Origin: Periplaneta americana
Lineage: Eukaryota > Arthropoda > Insecta > Blattodea > Blattidae
Assembly (NCBI RefSeq): GCF_040183065.1
Contig: NC_091121.1
Coordinates: 63,148,287-63,212,286, forward strand
Reading direction: 5' to 3'
Length of the DNA: 64,000 nt
The notes beneath the pieces are model-generated. The model was given only the letters and a program-made list of their open reading frames with translations, was not told where the DNA came from and searched no databases. Positions 11,560-24,100 of the stretch are shown one piece after another; position 1 is the first letter of the stretch, and every line of letters starts with the position of its first letter. Position numbers and translations under genes: made by a program.

Positions 11560-13390
11560 TCCAGTGCACGGGAATTTTGTCCTTTTAACCTCTTCTTCTT
11601 CATTAGCAGTTTATGTTGCTAAGCATCAGAGTGCCTCGTTTGTCCATTCCATCCACTCCTCTCGATCTTGGATCATTCTCTTCATCTCAATCTTAATTTT
11701 TCCGCACTTCATTTCGATTTTCTCTATTCTACCCTTCCATGTGTTTCTCGGCTGTCCTCTTCCTCTTCTACCCTACACCCGCATTTCCATGCATTTCCTG
11801 TCCTCACTCATTCTATTCACATGTCCACACCATTTCAACTGTCTCTCCCCTGCCACCTCACAAATTGCCTTTTTTCCTCGCTTGTATTCTCTCATTGCGT
11901 ATCTTATCTCTTCTACTTTTTCCCGACTATTCTCCTCAGATATTTCATCTCCATAGCTTGGAATTTGCCGAGACATATCCTGGAGTGGTAAGCTTTCTGT
12001 GCCTTGCAACATGACAAGGATCAAGTTGCAAAGCTGCATTTTTGTTTTTATGCTGATTTCTCTCTTATCATGTGTTGCTCATTTGATAATATAGTCTACT
12101 ATATACAGTCGCGAAACTCAATATGTAGTAAAAAATGCAAACATGGGTAGTTGCTCACCACTAGGATCGTTACTATCACCTCATCATCGCAGATCTCTCT
12201 CTTAGTAGACGACAAAATATGTTACATTTTCGTTGTGTTCTTTTGGAAAAATTAACACCTTCCTTCCATTATTGAAATATTAAATGCATAAAGTTAATTT
12301 ATTATTTTAATGAAGTATATTAAATTCCACCATAAACTCGAAGATACCTGCAAAAAATAGGTTAATATTATTTTTGTTTGTGCAAAACGAACTGAAATTT
12401 ACTATAATCGCTTCACTCATTCAAGATTATAGCGATAATTAACTATGAAACCAATAAATATTAATTTTCATTTCCCTTTACAACAATAATAATGGAAATA
12501 TGAATTAATGGAGTAACTTACGTGTACCGGAACTTGTAGTGTAGACTTACGTAGTTAACAAAGTAGAATGAGGTTAAGCAATAATTATCACACCAGAATT
12601 GGAAATAAAACGTGATCAATAAATTTTATTGTAACAGACTTTTTCTACGTCTCTAGTGAAGTAACAAATAAAAATAACAACAAAATTAACAGCTATAATT
12701 AAAAACATATCCTTTGAAAAAAAAAGTAGGCCTAAGCAATAATAATCCCACCAGAATTGAAAATAAAACGTGATCAATAAATTTCATTAAATCAAACTTA
12801 ATTTTTCTACGTCTCTAGTAAAATATTATTATTCCAATTATTGTATTTTAGCCATTAACATTTTCATTACAACCAATAACGAACATTTCACAAGCATCAA
12901 TGTGAAATACGCAACGAGCTAGCACTCGATGGAAATACGACACAGTCCAAAGTCGACCGTGGACAGTCTATTGTTTCTAGTTGCTAACCGCTTGGAGTGC
13001 TTTATCACGAGATTTGCAAAAAATCACCTCAAGCTTCGCGACTGTATATAGTAGACTGTGATAATATTGCTGAGGCTACCTTCTTCGTCAGACTCATTAC
13101 TCACTGCTTAATATAGTGTTTAGATATTCAAATGTTTCAACTCTAATTGCTTTCCATCACTTGTTATATTTAGATCTTCATTTTGCTTGTCCTCTTTAGT
13201 CACATTACTTTACTCTTTTCGTTATTTGGGTATGTCTGATATAAAAATGATATCAGCATATAGTAGAGCTTGAAGGTATATTCATTGTAACCTCCAACCT
13301 CCTGATTTTGTTCTATGGGTTCGTCACTTACACATTTTACCAATTCCATCTACATAAGAAGACCTTGAGTAGGATTGGGCTAACCTATTT
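11560..13390 (-). mobile_element. Degraded non-LTR retrotransposon (LINE), interrupted by a DNA element at 12093-13058
   Basis: On the minus strand from about 13390, a broken reverse transcriptase palm reads LLYADIIFISD (usual YADD) and then SDGKQLELKHL. After the inserted element it continues with YLRR-type sequence and a C-terminal segment ERQLKWCGHVNRM, typical of RTE-like LINE ends, running out at about 11560. Several frameshifts and stops are present, so this is a dead copy. The clade is uncertain. Confidence 0.7.
12093..13058. mobile_element. Non-autonomous TIR DNA transposon (966 bp) nested in the LINE
   Basis: The left end AGTCTACTATATACAGTCGC is matched by its reverse complement at 13033-13057. 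The flanks carry TGATAATAT at 12084-12092 and 13059-13067, a perfect 9-bp target-site duplication. No coding frame is present. An internal direct repeat of about 85 bp (12577-12661 and 12734-12822), ending TTTCTACGTCTCTAGT, lies 157 bp apart. The TSD length suggests a Mutator-like or hAT-type element, but the superfamily is not settled. Confidence 0.8.
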
Positions 13391-15576
13391 TTCATCAAAT
13401 TACAAGACTTTCAAGGCCTAGGAGGAGTAGGTCTACAAAGAAAAATTAAGTTAAAAACAAAATTATTGACAAATTTCTCTGTTTCATGATGAAAAATACA
13501 AAAAAAAAAAAAAAGTGCGTTTCTCGAGAAAAAAAACACCGAGTATTATTATTATTAGTTATTATTATTAGTTATTATTATTGTTATCGTTTTCGTTATT
13601 ACTGCTGCTACTATTATAGCATCACTCAACATAATCACTATTACCCTATGATATGAATGTCCTGACTGACCAAACTTGATGCCAGACATTCCCATACACG
13701 CAAGATTTTTCTATATTCTACTGATACAACATATATAATAAATGTGGACTTTCTGCTAGAAGTGCGATGCATATGAAGTCTGTTAAGTCTTATTTTCTTT
13801 TAAGAGAAATGGGCTTCCTTTTCTTTTCTTCTTTTCCACTTTTTCTATTCAGCTTTCGTGACCTAAGTTAGAAACCGTAGTCCTTTAGTCTTAACATTTT
13901 CCACAATTGAAAATTAGGATTCACATTTAACCTGAGGTAACCTGAGTTCACTAGAGTAATAATGCATTTCAGACTCTGCAGTTCACAGGTAGGCTATATC
14001 AGCTGGATAAATTTGGTCTGTATTCTCACTTCAGATTCGAAAAGGTCATTCATCAATTGAAGATGGACTCCAACCCAGTAAAGAAAACAAACATATCCAA
14101 ACAGTTTAACCAGCTTATCTATTGTTATGATCATACTCTGTCTTTAGAATTCAGTCAGAATTCTTGTTACTTTTACAGTGGTTACAGACAAAATATTAGT
14201 GTGTGTTGAATGAAATCATAAGGAACTGAAAATTGAATGTTTTGTGCAATACACATGTGCTTTATCAGTGAATGGTATGACAAAGCATGTACCTATATTG
14301 GTAAAATTGTGTTGGTGTAGTCATAAAGTGAATTACCGCCCTTCTTTCCATATCTGCATTTAGTTCCCTCCCTCCAATTTTACGTGGTGTTCTTTATCTG
14401 GTGATATCCAGTGTTTCGGAATTGATGTTTGCTCTAGCTCCGTCGAGAAAAACACATTTATTAGTCTCCAGAGCTGGACAGATAAGTGAACCTCCATGAT
14501 ACTAGTCACACACAGTCCCGAAATATTCGATATTCGTTTCTAATAAATGCAGAAATCCTAAAACCTCGAGCCATATCGTATATTGAAGATATTTTAACAA
14601 TGTCCTGCAGAGACTAATATTAAAGTACAAAAACTTGAACATGCAAGTAAATTCAAACTGTATTGATAGTTTTCTAATATTTTAATACTAATGAATTATC
14701 GATATTTAGTTTAGGGAAAGGAGGTTTATCTACCTAGATAGAGGTAGGCCTACATACTATTTTTCTTATTGCTTTTATAATTTTTTGGGTGAATTCTCGT
14801 AATTTTTACTTTCCACTGAGGAACAGCTATAGGTCTAATGGTCTATGGTAAAATGTAGGTACCGGTACTTACACAGTTTTACCTCAAATTTGGTCCATGG
14901 TAAAATACTAATTTTTACTCCATTTATATTATTTTTGGGCCAGGGAAAAACCAAGGCTTCAAAAAAAAAAAAAAAAAACTCTAGAATTTTATTTAGTGAT
15001 TTATAGTACTGTACTGTCATGGGGCTCACTGTGCTTAGCCTCCATTAATTATGTAACTATTGATTACCAGTTTATATACAAATTACTATGGTGCCAGTAT
15101 TCTTGGTTTATCTTTCGACTCATTTCTTTCCCTTTTTACACTGCTGCAAAATGTTTCCAAGTACAAAAGATTGTTGTAGCGAGGGGCAAAAGAAAGTTAA
15201 AGGTACATTGCAACAATTTGCAGTTTGATTTTGAAATGAAATAAAACAAATCTACAGTTAAAAATGGAAATAAGTAGGTGACAGGCCATAGGCTATTCTC
15301 TCAAAGTGAAAATTAATAAAATATCACATCCCATCTGTAAAATATATGGAGAGGCTTGTTTTTTGTGCGTGCGTGCTTTTTTTCGCATGTGTGTGTTTTT
15401 TTTCTTTCTGAAATGAGGGCCTTTAATTAGGCGAACACAGCTCAAGAATAATGTTCGAAGATAACTAAAATTTGTCAGATTTTTCATCGTAAACGAAAAA
15501 AAAAGTCATAATTGACATTTTTGTTTTATTTTCCTCAACATCAAATTCTTAGAGTCGATAGTTTGGTTTATGTTAT
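13390..15576. other. Intergenic DNA; nothing recognised apart from simple repeats
   Basis: AT-rich sequence with a short (ATT/GTT)n patch at 13543-13590 and poly-A/T runs near 13500 and 14960. No gene or element ends are seen. Confidence 0.45.
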
Positions 15577-17172
15577 AATTGAGGACGTCACCCGAATAAG
15601 GGCGTATACAGCAAAATGTTGTTCTGATATAAACTGATTTCAATGCTTGTAAGTTGTTAGGTTCATCATAGTTGTGTCGAAAAAAATTATTCATTACTGT
15701 TAAATAGTTTCGAGGATATTTAAAACAAAATTATTGAAACATAACAGCAAACAGTATGTTCTGCTATTAGTAAATAAATATAATATGGAACTCAGTATAC
15801 GCCCTTTTTCCGGCGACAGTATGTTTTAGTAGTGTTTTTAATTATTCTGATGTTCTAGGTGTCTAACTTTGCATGAAAATTAATTATGTATGAGAACATC
15901 TCGTATTTATTAATAATTTTGTCTTAAAAAGTAAAATAAAATAAATTCAACACAAAAAAATATACATTTACTATAACAAATTAAATAAAAATATTGAATA
16001 ATTATGCAAGTAGGCCTACAAAATAACATTACATTTTCAGTTTATGGTTTTCTTGTTCTTATATGTTCTTTTCTTGTTCTTATATGTTCTTTTCTTTTTT
16101 GTGCATCATCACTATTGTTGCTAGAGTCATCTTCGCCATTGTGTGATGATGTCCTGGCTTCATTCAAAATTGAGTTCAGCCAACTTTGGCCATCTTCATC
16201 TAAAAATTGTAACAGTTCTCTTAAGTTCTTCGCCTTGGAGGGTTCCAAAGGCACTGGGTTCATTTGTGTTGGACTCAAAAGTTTCAGCTGCGACACTTCC
16301 ATTCTCGTCTTTCAAATGTTGAAGGAAACAAAATGATGCCGAGTATGAGATTCAAGCTGAAAATACCCTTGATGTACTGTATTGCATTTGTTTATACTTT
16401 TGCATCATGATTGTATGAGAACGATTTAAGTGTGTACCCCCTTTTATCATTGAGGATTCACCAGTTTATTCTGAATTGTTGTTAATCGTTTCTCTAAAAT
16501 TTGCAATAGAATCAATAGAAAGTTTCGACACACATTAATTTTTTCACCCCCATTATAGAAAACACTATATTTCCACAAATTATCCCTATTCTTGAATGAT
16601 TGCAGTTTCTTAGTTTTTAGATTCACTCTTTCAAGGCAAGAAGTAATAAAACGATGTTGTTCTAATTTCGAACCCATGTCGCAAAAGAGTTTGAAAATAG
16701 ACAATTGATCGTCCTTTGAAATTTCGTCTGTACAGATTTTCATATATCATGTTCTTACTGGTGTAATGACTTCTTTTCCATTTCCTTGTCTGTACAAGTT
16801 GTGTATGATTCGTCACTGTTTCTATTTATTTTCCTTTCTTCGGTTTTCTATTTAGTTTTGTTCACAAGCTTCTTTTTCGCCATATGTTCGGTCATGATTC
16901 ACTGCTGCAACTGACAACCTGAAGTAGGTTTAAACATCGAATATTAGCCTACTACAGTACGGCTTGCAACAGCATGTGACTGCCGCTGTAGTAGGTGCAT
17001 TCACTTGTTCAACGTAAATATTATGTAACATTGTGTCCTGTGTTACGTATTGAAGCTAGACTTGCGAAAATTTGCTACAGTGTACTATATGCATTCAAAT
17101 ATATAATCCCTTGATCGTCGGAAAACAGGCGTATAAGGATATACGCTGTTATTCGGGTGATGTCCTCAATTG
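15577..17172 (-). mobile_element. TIR DNA transposon (about 1.6 kb) with decayed minus-strand ORF
   Basis: The left terminus ATTGAGGACGTCACCCGAAT at 15578 is matched inverted by ATTCGGGTGATGTCCTCAAT ending at 17170. Both ends continue into GCGTATA. A second inverted pair of the motif lies inside: TATACGCCCTTTTTCCGGCG at about 15798, and CGTCGGAAAACAGGCGTATA at about 17116. Two minus-strand frames (16743-16447, then 16302-16042) look like one broken protein with VCRNF and IFKLF motifs. This resembles the N-terminal part of transposase-like proteins common in insects, but the similarity is only moderate. No clear target-site duplication is found. Confidence 0.7.
16447..16743 (-). pseudogene. 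Transposase-like fragment within the 15577-17172 element
   Basis: A 98-residue open frame has DDQLSIFKLFCDMGSKLEQH and a later NVCRNFLL motif. Known insect transposon proteins often carry the pattern I/F-F..W...R..I......V.K.F, which this resembles. The next frame on the same strand (16302-16042) is Ser/Asp-rich and may be its tail. I could not confirm a DDE catalytic core. Confidence 0.4.
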
Positions 17173-19028
17173 TTCTCCTTCAATAAAACGTTTTCACATG
17201 TGATAAATTAAGGTTTCTAAGGTTGCTGTCAAAATTGAGGTTCTGTCATTAATGATGTCTTTACGGTAACTCTCATACCTTCCATTATTTAAATGTGAAT
17301 AATTATCATTATTACTAAGAATATTGACTATATTATGTAAAACTTTATTTTGTAGAAGTATGTTGTGTCTGTACCTAAGGACGCTAATGGACCTCTAGTT
17401 GTTTCTTCAGATACCATACAGCATTTCTTAGCACAACTATCCAATAGAAGTAATTAAAACTGGTGGAAAAGGATTTGGTAGGAAAGCCATATGAGAAAAA
17501 ATTATATAATACGCAATGAGCGTGTAGGTTTTTTAATTAAAAAAATAAGCCCAAACAATTGATAATATATCATATTAAAAACTGACCTGAAAACACACAC
17601 TGCTCTAACTTCTTTTATAACTAGCTAATAATTAATTAATTAAAGCAATATTACAATGGTATCAAACTCGAGTTCTTACGCGTTAATTAAGAAATGAATG
17701 GGTTATTTATGAAAGGGCCTAAGTCTTCAATACCGGTACTAAATTGTTAGCAAATTTAAGAAAAACTGCTTACAGGCCAAAATTTTTAAATTAAGGCTGG
17801 AATAAAAATTGTATCATAAATTCTACTAAGCATTAAAGTGTGGAACTTAGTCCTCTTCATATCTAAATCGATGTATCTACACCCAAAGAGCAGTATTACA
17901 TTACAAACTCATTTTCACAAAATTAGCGACTTAGGCCGTTTCATAAATAACCCATTCAAATAAAAGATGTGTTCAGGTATAGGTAATGCAGCCCTCTGTT
18001 CAAGTTCTTTACATACTTCCAACTGTGGTGGATATCTTGAGCTATAAAAGAAAAAAGTAGACCTACATATTTACTTGGTAAAAAAAAAAGCCACAAAGGT
18101 TATGATTTTGATAGGTGAGTGTGCATGTGTATTGAAACTTGTGTAATAACACTTGAGCAGGAAAATTGTCTCTCGTATTTAGGTATTGTGGTCAGAGCGT
18201 TTGCAATATTTTGTTCTTTCATTGCCTTTGAATGAGGCATAAAATACCCCGACTAATGAGACTATCTGAGTGTGTGCATAAGCTATGACATTTCATTAAT
18301 TTTGAAAAACATCACCACTGAATTTTGCCAACTCATACCGATCTACTTTGCGAGAAGGAACAATTGAATTAATATTTCAGTGTGTCTAATTCTCAACTTC
18401 CTTCCATGCTTTCAATCCATGCTTTCAATCACTGATAACCTAATATAACAGAACTTGGAACTTAAATGTTACGAATTATCTTGAAAGAATAACATGATTA
18501 CTCAAAGTATGGTGCAACAGTGTTGACTTCACGGAAGAAAAGAGTAAATTGAGACTTTTGGTGACAGGCGTGGTTAATAAGTAATCATCAAATCATCAAT
18601 TATGGGGCAGAAGCATAACGTAAGTATCATTGTTTAGTTTTAATACAACGAATTTTAATGGTAAACAATAAAATAAAAAGGCTAGATGTAATGTTGCATT
18701 ACTCTGCTCAATTGAAAAGTAAGATTGAAACTAATGCAACTTTAGATTTCTTGTCACCAAATTACTACACATTGTTGTATTTAATTTCATTTTTTAATTT
18801 TACATAAATTTTATTTACTGCATAAAACCACCCATAAAGCTAATTCGGCGGACATAGGTCTAAGTATTATCACTCAGATCTTTTTTCCTGATTAATTTTA
18901 CACATGTGCACTACGTAGAAGTGAAACAAAAATGAAATTTAATCAAAACTCGTTAAATTAAAATACAATCATTGTCGGTGTATGCACAATGATGAGACAG
19001 ATTGTAAAGTGACTAAAGAAAAGTTGTG
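17173..19028. other. Intergenic DNA holding the 262-bp MITE, otherwise unremarkable
   Basis: AT-rich sequence outside 17696-17957 shows no gene, no long frame and no further element ends that I can support. Confidence 0.4.
17696..17957. mobile_element. MITE, 262 bp with 30-bp TIRs
   Basis: GAATGGGTTATTTATGAAAG at the left is repeated inverted at the right with about one mismatch over 30 bp (17696-17725 and 17928-17957). Flanking AAAT on both sides may be a 4-bp target-site duplication. It is non-coding. Confidence 0.75.
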
Positions 19029-19381
19029 GTCCAAGGCTGTGGAGTAACAGTTAGCACATCTGACTGAAACAAGCAGGTCTGGGTTCAAATCCTGGTTGGA
19101 ACAAGTTACCTAGTTGGGTTTTTCTGAGGTTTTCCCTCAACCAATTGAAGCAGAATTGCTGGGTAAATTTCGGCGTTGGACCTCGGACTCATTTCACTAT
19201 CATTAATTCACATATCATCATCATTCATACCATAGTCCAAGTTAAATTCAAGGTGTGGCGTGCTGTACACAAGTGTGCGGTCGTTCGGCTACCAAATCAT
19301 TCACAGAACAGTAGTGGTAGGTACAGTAAGCCTCAGATTGCAGTGCAAGCCTTCGAGTCTCTCCTCCGTACAAGAGAAAAA
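19029..19381 (+). mobile_element. Full-length tRNA-derived SINE with target-site duplication
   Basis: A tRNA-like head has B box GGGTTCAAATCC (about 19080-19091). It is followed by the body GAGGTTTTCCCTCAACCAAT and CGGCGTTGGACC, then an A-run. AAAAGTTGTG occurs immediately before (19019-19028) and after (19382-19391), a 10-bp target-site duplication. The body is of a kind abundant in Blattodea genomes as I know them. Confidence 0.8.
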
Positions 19382-19937
19382 AAAAGTTGTGAACTAAATA
19401 TAACATTAATTGAAATAACGAGGAAGCTGGATTAGAATAATTGTTTGGAAGCAAAATGTAGCTGCATTTTCAATGTTTTTATTGAGTGGGTGATAGAAAT
19501 GGGGGCACAGATTAACTTTGGGTCGGTATCAGTTCCAATTAGCCAACAAGCCCCTTCCTGACACTGCTCATCCCAATAAATCACCATCTCGTTGTTCCCA
19601 AATAAATCTTTGAATCTTAATGGATTATAAATAAACTGTTCATTTATAGATTTAATCACTTATTACCTATCGGTACAGTGTAAAATGTTACAAGAAAATG
19701 CACGAAATTTATGTTGGACTGTTTCCATTTTGCTTCAGGATTATTTTGGAAATTAAGTATTGGTGTATACTGTATGTAGGTACCTTACAGTACTGCTTTA
19801 AAAAAATACAGAACTTCGTAAGATGTTGCTTTTACAATTTAAAAAAATTGGGGACCAAAAATTGAAATAAAATCTCTGTAATCAATTTTCGTTACCAGTA
19901 GGCTATATGAAAATTTCTGAGTAACAATAGTGATAAT

Positions 19938-20160
19938 CGGCCTGGGTAGCGTAGTGAGTATAGCGCTGACCTTTTGTGCTCGAGGTTGCGGGTTCGATCC
20001 TGACCCAGGTCGATGGCACTTAAGTATGCTTAAGTGCGACAGGCTCATGTCAGTAAATTTACTGACATGTAAAAGAGCTTCTGCAGGACTAAATTCCAGC
20101 ACACCGGCGACGCTGATATAATCTCGGCAGTTGCGAGTGTCGTTAAATAAACCATAATTT
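19938..20160 (+). mobile_element. tRNA-derived SINE, family with GTGTCGTTAAATAAACC tail
   Basis: The head GGCCTGGGTAGCGTAGTGAG with B box GGGTTCGATCC (about 19990-20000) closes with CCCAGGTC. The body includes GACAGGCTCATGTCAGTAAA, and the tail is GTGTCGTTAAATAAACC. A truncated minus-strand copy lies at 41865-41985. Confidence 0.8.
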
Positions 20161-20439
20161 AAATTTAATTTAATTTCTAATTAATCTATATCGAATTTAA
20201 AAATTGCGACTTCCACATATTTTCTACAAAATATGTTTTTATCGGATTTTTTTACAATGCAAGTCCTCGTTCGATATGCAGAAATGTAAGCATATGCAGC
20301 ACTCTTAAAAGAATGCTACAAGCATAGTATACATTAATATTATGCTAATTTTAATTAATTTATTTAGAGCCAACTGTGGTAATAGATATGTATCATGTAT
20401 ATCGTTTCTCTTTCTCTGTCATGCATTGCGTTTTACTTT
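20161..20439. other. Short intergenic stretch before the Rme-8 leader
   Basis: AT-rich DNA between the SINE and the CpG-richer leader. A core promoter may lie at its right end, but no TATA box or initiator stands out. Confidence 0.3.
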
Positions 20440-20642
20440 TGTTTCATTTCATGTTGACATAGGAGGCGTTGAACATGTCGACCGCCAACACGGAACAGCT
20501 GACACCGAACACCCCCTTAGTTATAATGGCGGTTTCGCGAGTTGTGTATATGAAATGTACTGTATAGTTGTAAAGACATTATTTATATTATGTTCAAACT
20601 TCGCACGGTATTCATTTGATTTTACAACGAATGCCGTAGCCC
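20440..20642 (+). promoter_or_regulatory. Probable 5' non-coding exon and promoter region of Rme-8
   Basis: About 400-600 bp upstream of the first coding exon the sequence becomes locally GC/CpG-richer. It contains a YY1/Pho-type AATGGCGG at about 20525 and ends at a good donor, CC|GTAAGT (20643). The first coding exon starts with an acceptor (TTGTTTCACAG, AG at 21034-21035) three bases before the ATG, so an upstream non-coding exon is required. This is the best local candidate. The transcription start is not determined. Confidence 0.4.
20475..20567 (+). other. Small open frame (30 codons) in the putative Rme-8 leader
   Basis: An ATG followed by 29 further sense codons and TAG lies inside the proposed 5' exon. 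It starts MSTANTEQLTPN. It would act as an upstream ORF if transcription starts before 20475. Coding potential is unproven. Confidence 0.25.
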
Positions 20643-21038
20643 GTAAGTCCATTAATACTTACTATTAGTACTCTTGAATATGGATTATATCCGCGTGATG
20701 CCAGGGCATTTACTGACATTTGACATTTGTATTGCCTAGATCTATTGTCAGTTCGTGAGGCTCATTAACATGTTTTTAGCAAAGTGATCAGTTTCATGAA
20801 GTTTTAAATTATGAGAATAAAGGCATGGACTACTTTTGGTAATAATGATATAGGTTCTAATGACAAAATGTTGTGTGGTTCCGGCAATACTCAGATATAG
20901 GCCTATTCGATTTTAGTAAAACCTAACAAATGACCACATTTTCAAATATGTTACTGCACTTTAACCCTTGCTTATTGCATTTTAAGCTTTTATGATTTGA
21001 AATGTGATTATTAATCGTCATGTTTTGTTTCACAGAAG

Positions 21039-21112
21039 ATGACAATGACTCCATCGAAAGATAATCAAGATGTGGCGTGTTTTCTTGTCACCAAACATTC
21101 ATGGAAAGGGAA
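21039..21112 (+). CDS. Rme-8: Rme-8 coding exon 1 (start codon)
   Basis: The acceptor TTTCACAG is followed by AAG and two near-adjacent in-frame ATGs (21039 and 21045). Either could initiate, and the first is taken. The motif [15 protein letters not shown] matches the start of the PH-like domain. The donor is AA|GTAAGT, and codon K25 is completed in exon 2. Confidence 0.9.
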
Positions 21113-24100
21113 GTAAGTTGATAAAATAGCTTGTATATAATAATCTGAGTTATTCTTTTCATCGAGATAGCACTTGTGTCAGAAGGTTGGGTTTAGTATA
21201 TGTAGTGAAGTATACCTATGCTTCTGACTTACGCTTAATAGGTATTAAGGGAATAGAGATACAATAGTGTTATTATTCTTGGTATTTTCATTATTTCCTA
21301 AATATCATGATGCTTACTGAACGCATTAGAATATTCGTTTAAATAAAGAGTAGATGAAACATATAGTGAAATACGTAATTCAAGAAGACTGTTTACAAGG
21401 CCTATCTGAGTTTCTAGGCTTTCACGATAACTGTGATCAGAATTAGGCTTTTGGGTATTTCACCGGTCCTGTAACTTGACATTTCCAACGTTACGGAATT
21501 TCATATAGGTTCCATAATCAGCAAAAAGTAAGACCAGAGGTCGCTTACTCAGGCTTGTTATGCCAGACTAATCCAGATGACATAGTGGAATATCCAAAAG
21601 CCTAATTCTAGGCTCAGTCGCCCGGAGGAAAAAGAAGTATAAGTAGTCCTACAACATACAGAAATTTTGGTATGGGTCTAACATTCTTCATTCCTTTTCA
21701 AATCAAGAGTATTTTAAAACTAATAACCTATTATTTAAGCCCTACTATTTCATGAAAAATCAATAAGAATTCCAAATTGTGATAATTGAAATAGATGTCA
21801 AAATTCTAAACACACTTTAAACACTAAAAAAATGGATCCATACAATTAGTGACGAAATTAAAAGAAGAATTAGAAGTGTCAGAGATAAAGAAATTCATTC
21901 CCAAATACGAACTTATTAGACAGTATTTTAGTACAATACAAATTAGATTAAAAGAAACAGACTTTCATAAGAAAAACATATCTTCAGATCAAACAAAGAC
22001 CATTACATTAGAAACTCTCCAGATGAAATTACCGGTACATTAGATAACTTAGCTGGACTCATGTTATATACAGATGGTTCTCTCATAGATTCTGATGAAG
22101 GGGTTGGAGCAGTTGGAATTTTCCAATGCTTTTGATTTTATAAATGTGTTTTGAAAAACACGTACACATTTTGATGAAAAGAGAGAAGCTATTTATGTGC
22201 ACCTACAGAACTTATTAATTTGGCTACAGAAGTGTAAGAATATTGTCATAATTGTCATTCATATTCCAAAGCAGCAATTCAGGCAGTGGAAGGGGGGAGG
22301 GGGGGAAGGAAAATATAATGTTACGAAGCAAGAAATTCAGAACTTAATTTGGCTAACTTATAGTTTTACAGTGGATACTGAGTCATTGTAGAATAAGAAT
22401 TTATGAAAGGGGTTGATATGTTGGCTAATAAATATTCTGAAAACGTACAGAAAGAACAGAAACTATGATGTGAATACATTAAGCGAATAATAAAAAAGTA
22501 AACCAACCATAACTTTAATTTCCAAATGCTAGAAGAAGAAATACCGTAAATTCTAGGTGGATCAAATTTTTTAAGGAACCTTACTTACTGGTATCACTGA
22601 ATGGTTAGACCTTTGGCCTGTCACGCAGGTGGTCTGGGTTCGAGTCCCAGCCAGGCCTGAAATTTTCCATTGAAAAACCATAGTGACACTTGAGACATTC
22701 TCCTGTTTCCGCATATTAGGCATCTACAACTCTCTATCAACATTTCTCCATTCTGTTATCATTCCATAGCATTCCCTGAACGCTGGCTGGCAATGCATGG
22801 AGAGGGCTGGCTTAGGGATGAGTGGGATTGCCTACTTGAAACCTGGGTACGCAGCTAACCTTAGTGTATATAGTCAGCCGGTGTGGGTTTGGGAATGTGT
22901 CTACCTTGAGGGTTAGCACAATAAATCTTGAAACTTCGGAATATGTATGATAAGTCTTTCTTGTGTTAAATTTTAACATACCTTGTTAACATGTTTCGAC
23001 CTATTTTGGGTCATCTTCAGAACTGGTCGGTGTTGGTGTTGGCGTCTCTTGTTTCCTGTGTGGGTGCGTTCGTAGTGTAGAGTCAAAGAGAGTATGTGTG
23101 TTGAGAATATCGTTGGGGTGTGTTTTCGTGTGTCTGTATATTTCATATTGTTCTAGTGTGTTCAATTTCAAAACACATACACTCTTTGACTCTACACTAC
23201 GAACGCACCCACACAGGAAACAAGAGGCGCCAACACCAACAATGACCAGTTCTGAAGATGACCCAAAATAGGTCGAAACATGTTAACAAGGTACGTTAAA
23301 ATTTAACACAAGAAAGACTTATCATACATATTCCGAAGTGATACAATGTTAAAAGTTGTGTAATCAAGATGTATATGTAAAATCTTGAAAGTTCACAGTG
23401 CTTGGTCATATACTTACTGATAATCCGGAAACTACCCCAAAAATCTGAAAAATCTCCTGTTACTGTCATGAGTGCTTTAATTTATCTTCATAAAATTGTC
23501 TTCTATATAACTCAGTAAAGAAGAGAAAATATTTTGATAAATTGTTAAGACTGAAATTATGTGACTATATCATCTGTAAAAATTGGGTAGCAAAGAGGAA
23601 AATGTCTTAATTGTTACCGGTAAATGCAAAATATTAGACACACACATATGCACGCAAAATTCTTCATAAATGTTATTCTCTAGATTTTTCGTGTCTAAAA
23701 AGTTGAGAGAATGTAAATAACATTTCGAATATGCATTCATTGGCGATTTAAGCAGTAAAGAAAAATATAAGCTGCACCTGTATTTGTTCACAAACGAGGC
23801 ACATATTCATCTTAATGGGTCGCAACTGTCTAGAGAAGAATGTTCAGAGAAAGCAGAGTGTTTACAGGAAGTGTTTTTACATGATGCAAAAGTGGGAGCA
23901 TGGTGCATTGTAAGTGCATAAAGAATTATTACCAAATATATTGCACTGGAAGACTTCGTTATTTCAAACTTGTGGGCATCCTATTTCTCGTTTGTTCCCT
24001 TCCCCTTTTTCCCTTCATGCACCACTTCTACCAGAGTTTTCCTCATCCATCCTTTTTCCTAGGCTTCTCATTTTTCTGTTAGCATCCACTTCAAGAGGTT

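Noticed and set aside
11477..11956. 159-codon plus-strand frame
   Set aside because: Antisense shadow of the minus-strand LINE C-terminal region; its Phe/Leu/Ser composition is that of a reversed coding strand.
16004..16336. 110-codon plus-strand frame
   Set aside because: Opposite strand of the transposon ORF remnant, hydrophobic by complementarity.
20342..20668. 108-codon plus-strand frame over the Rme-8 leader
   Set aside because: Composition is low-complexity hydrophobic/cysteine-rich without pattern; it overlaps the better-supported 5' exon in another frame.
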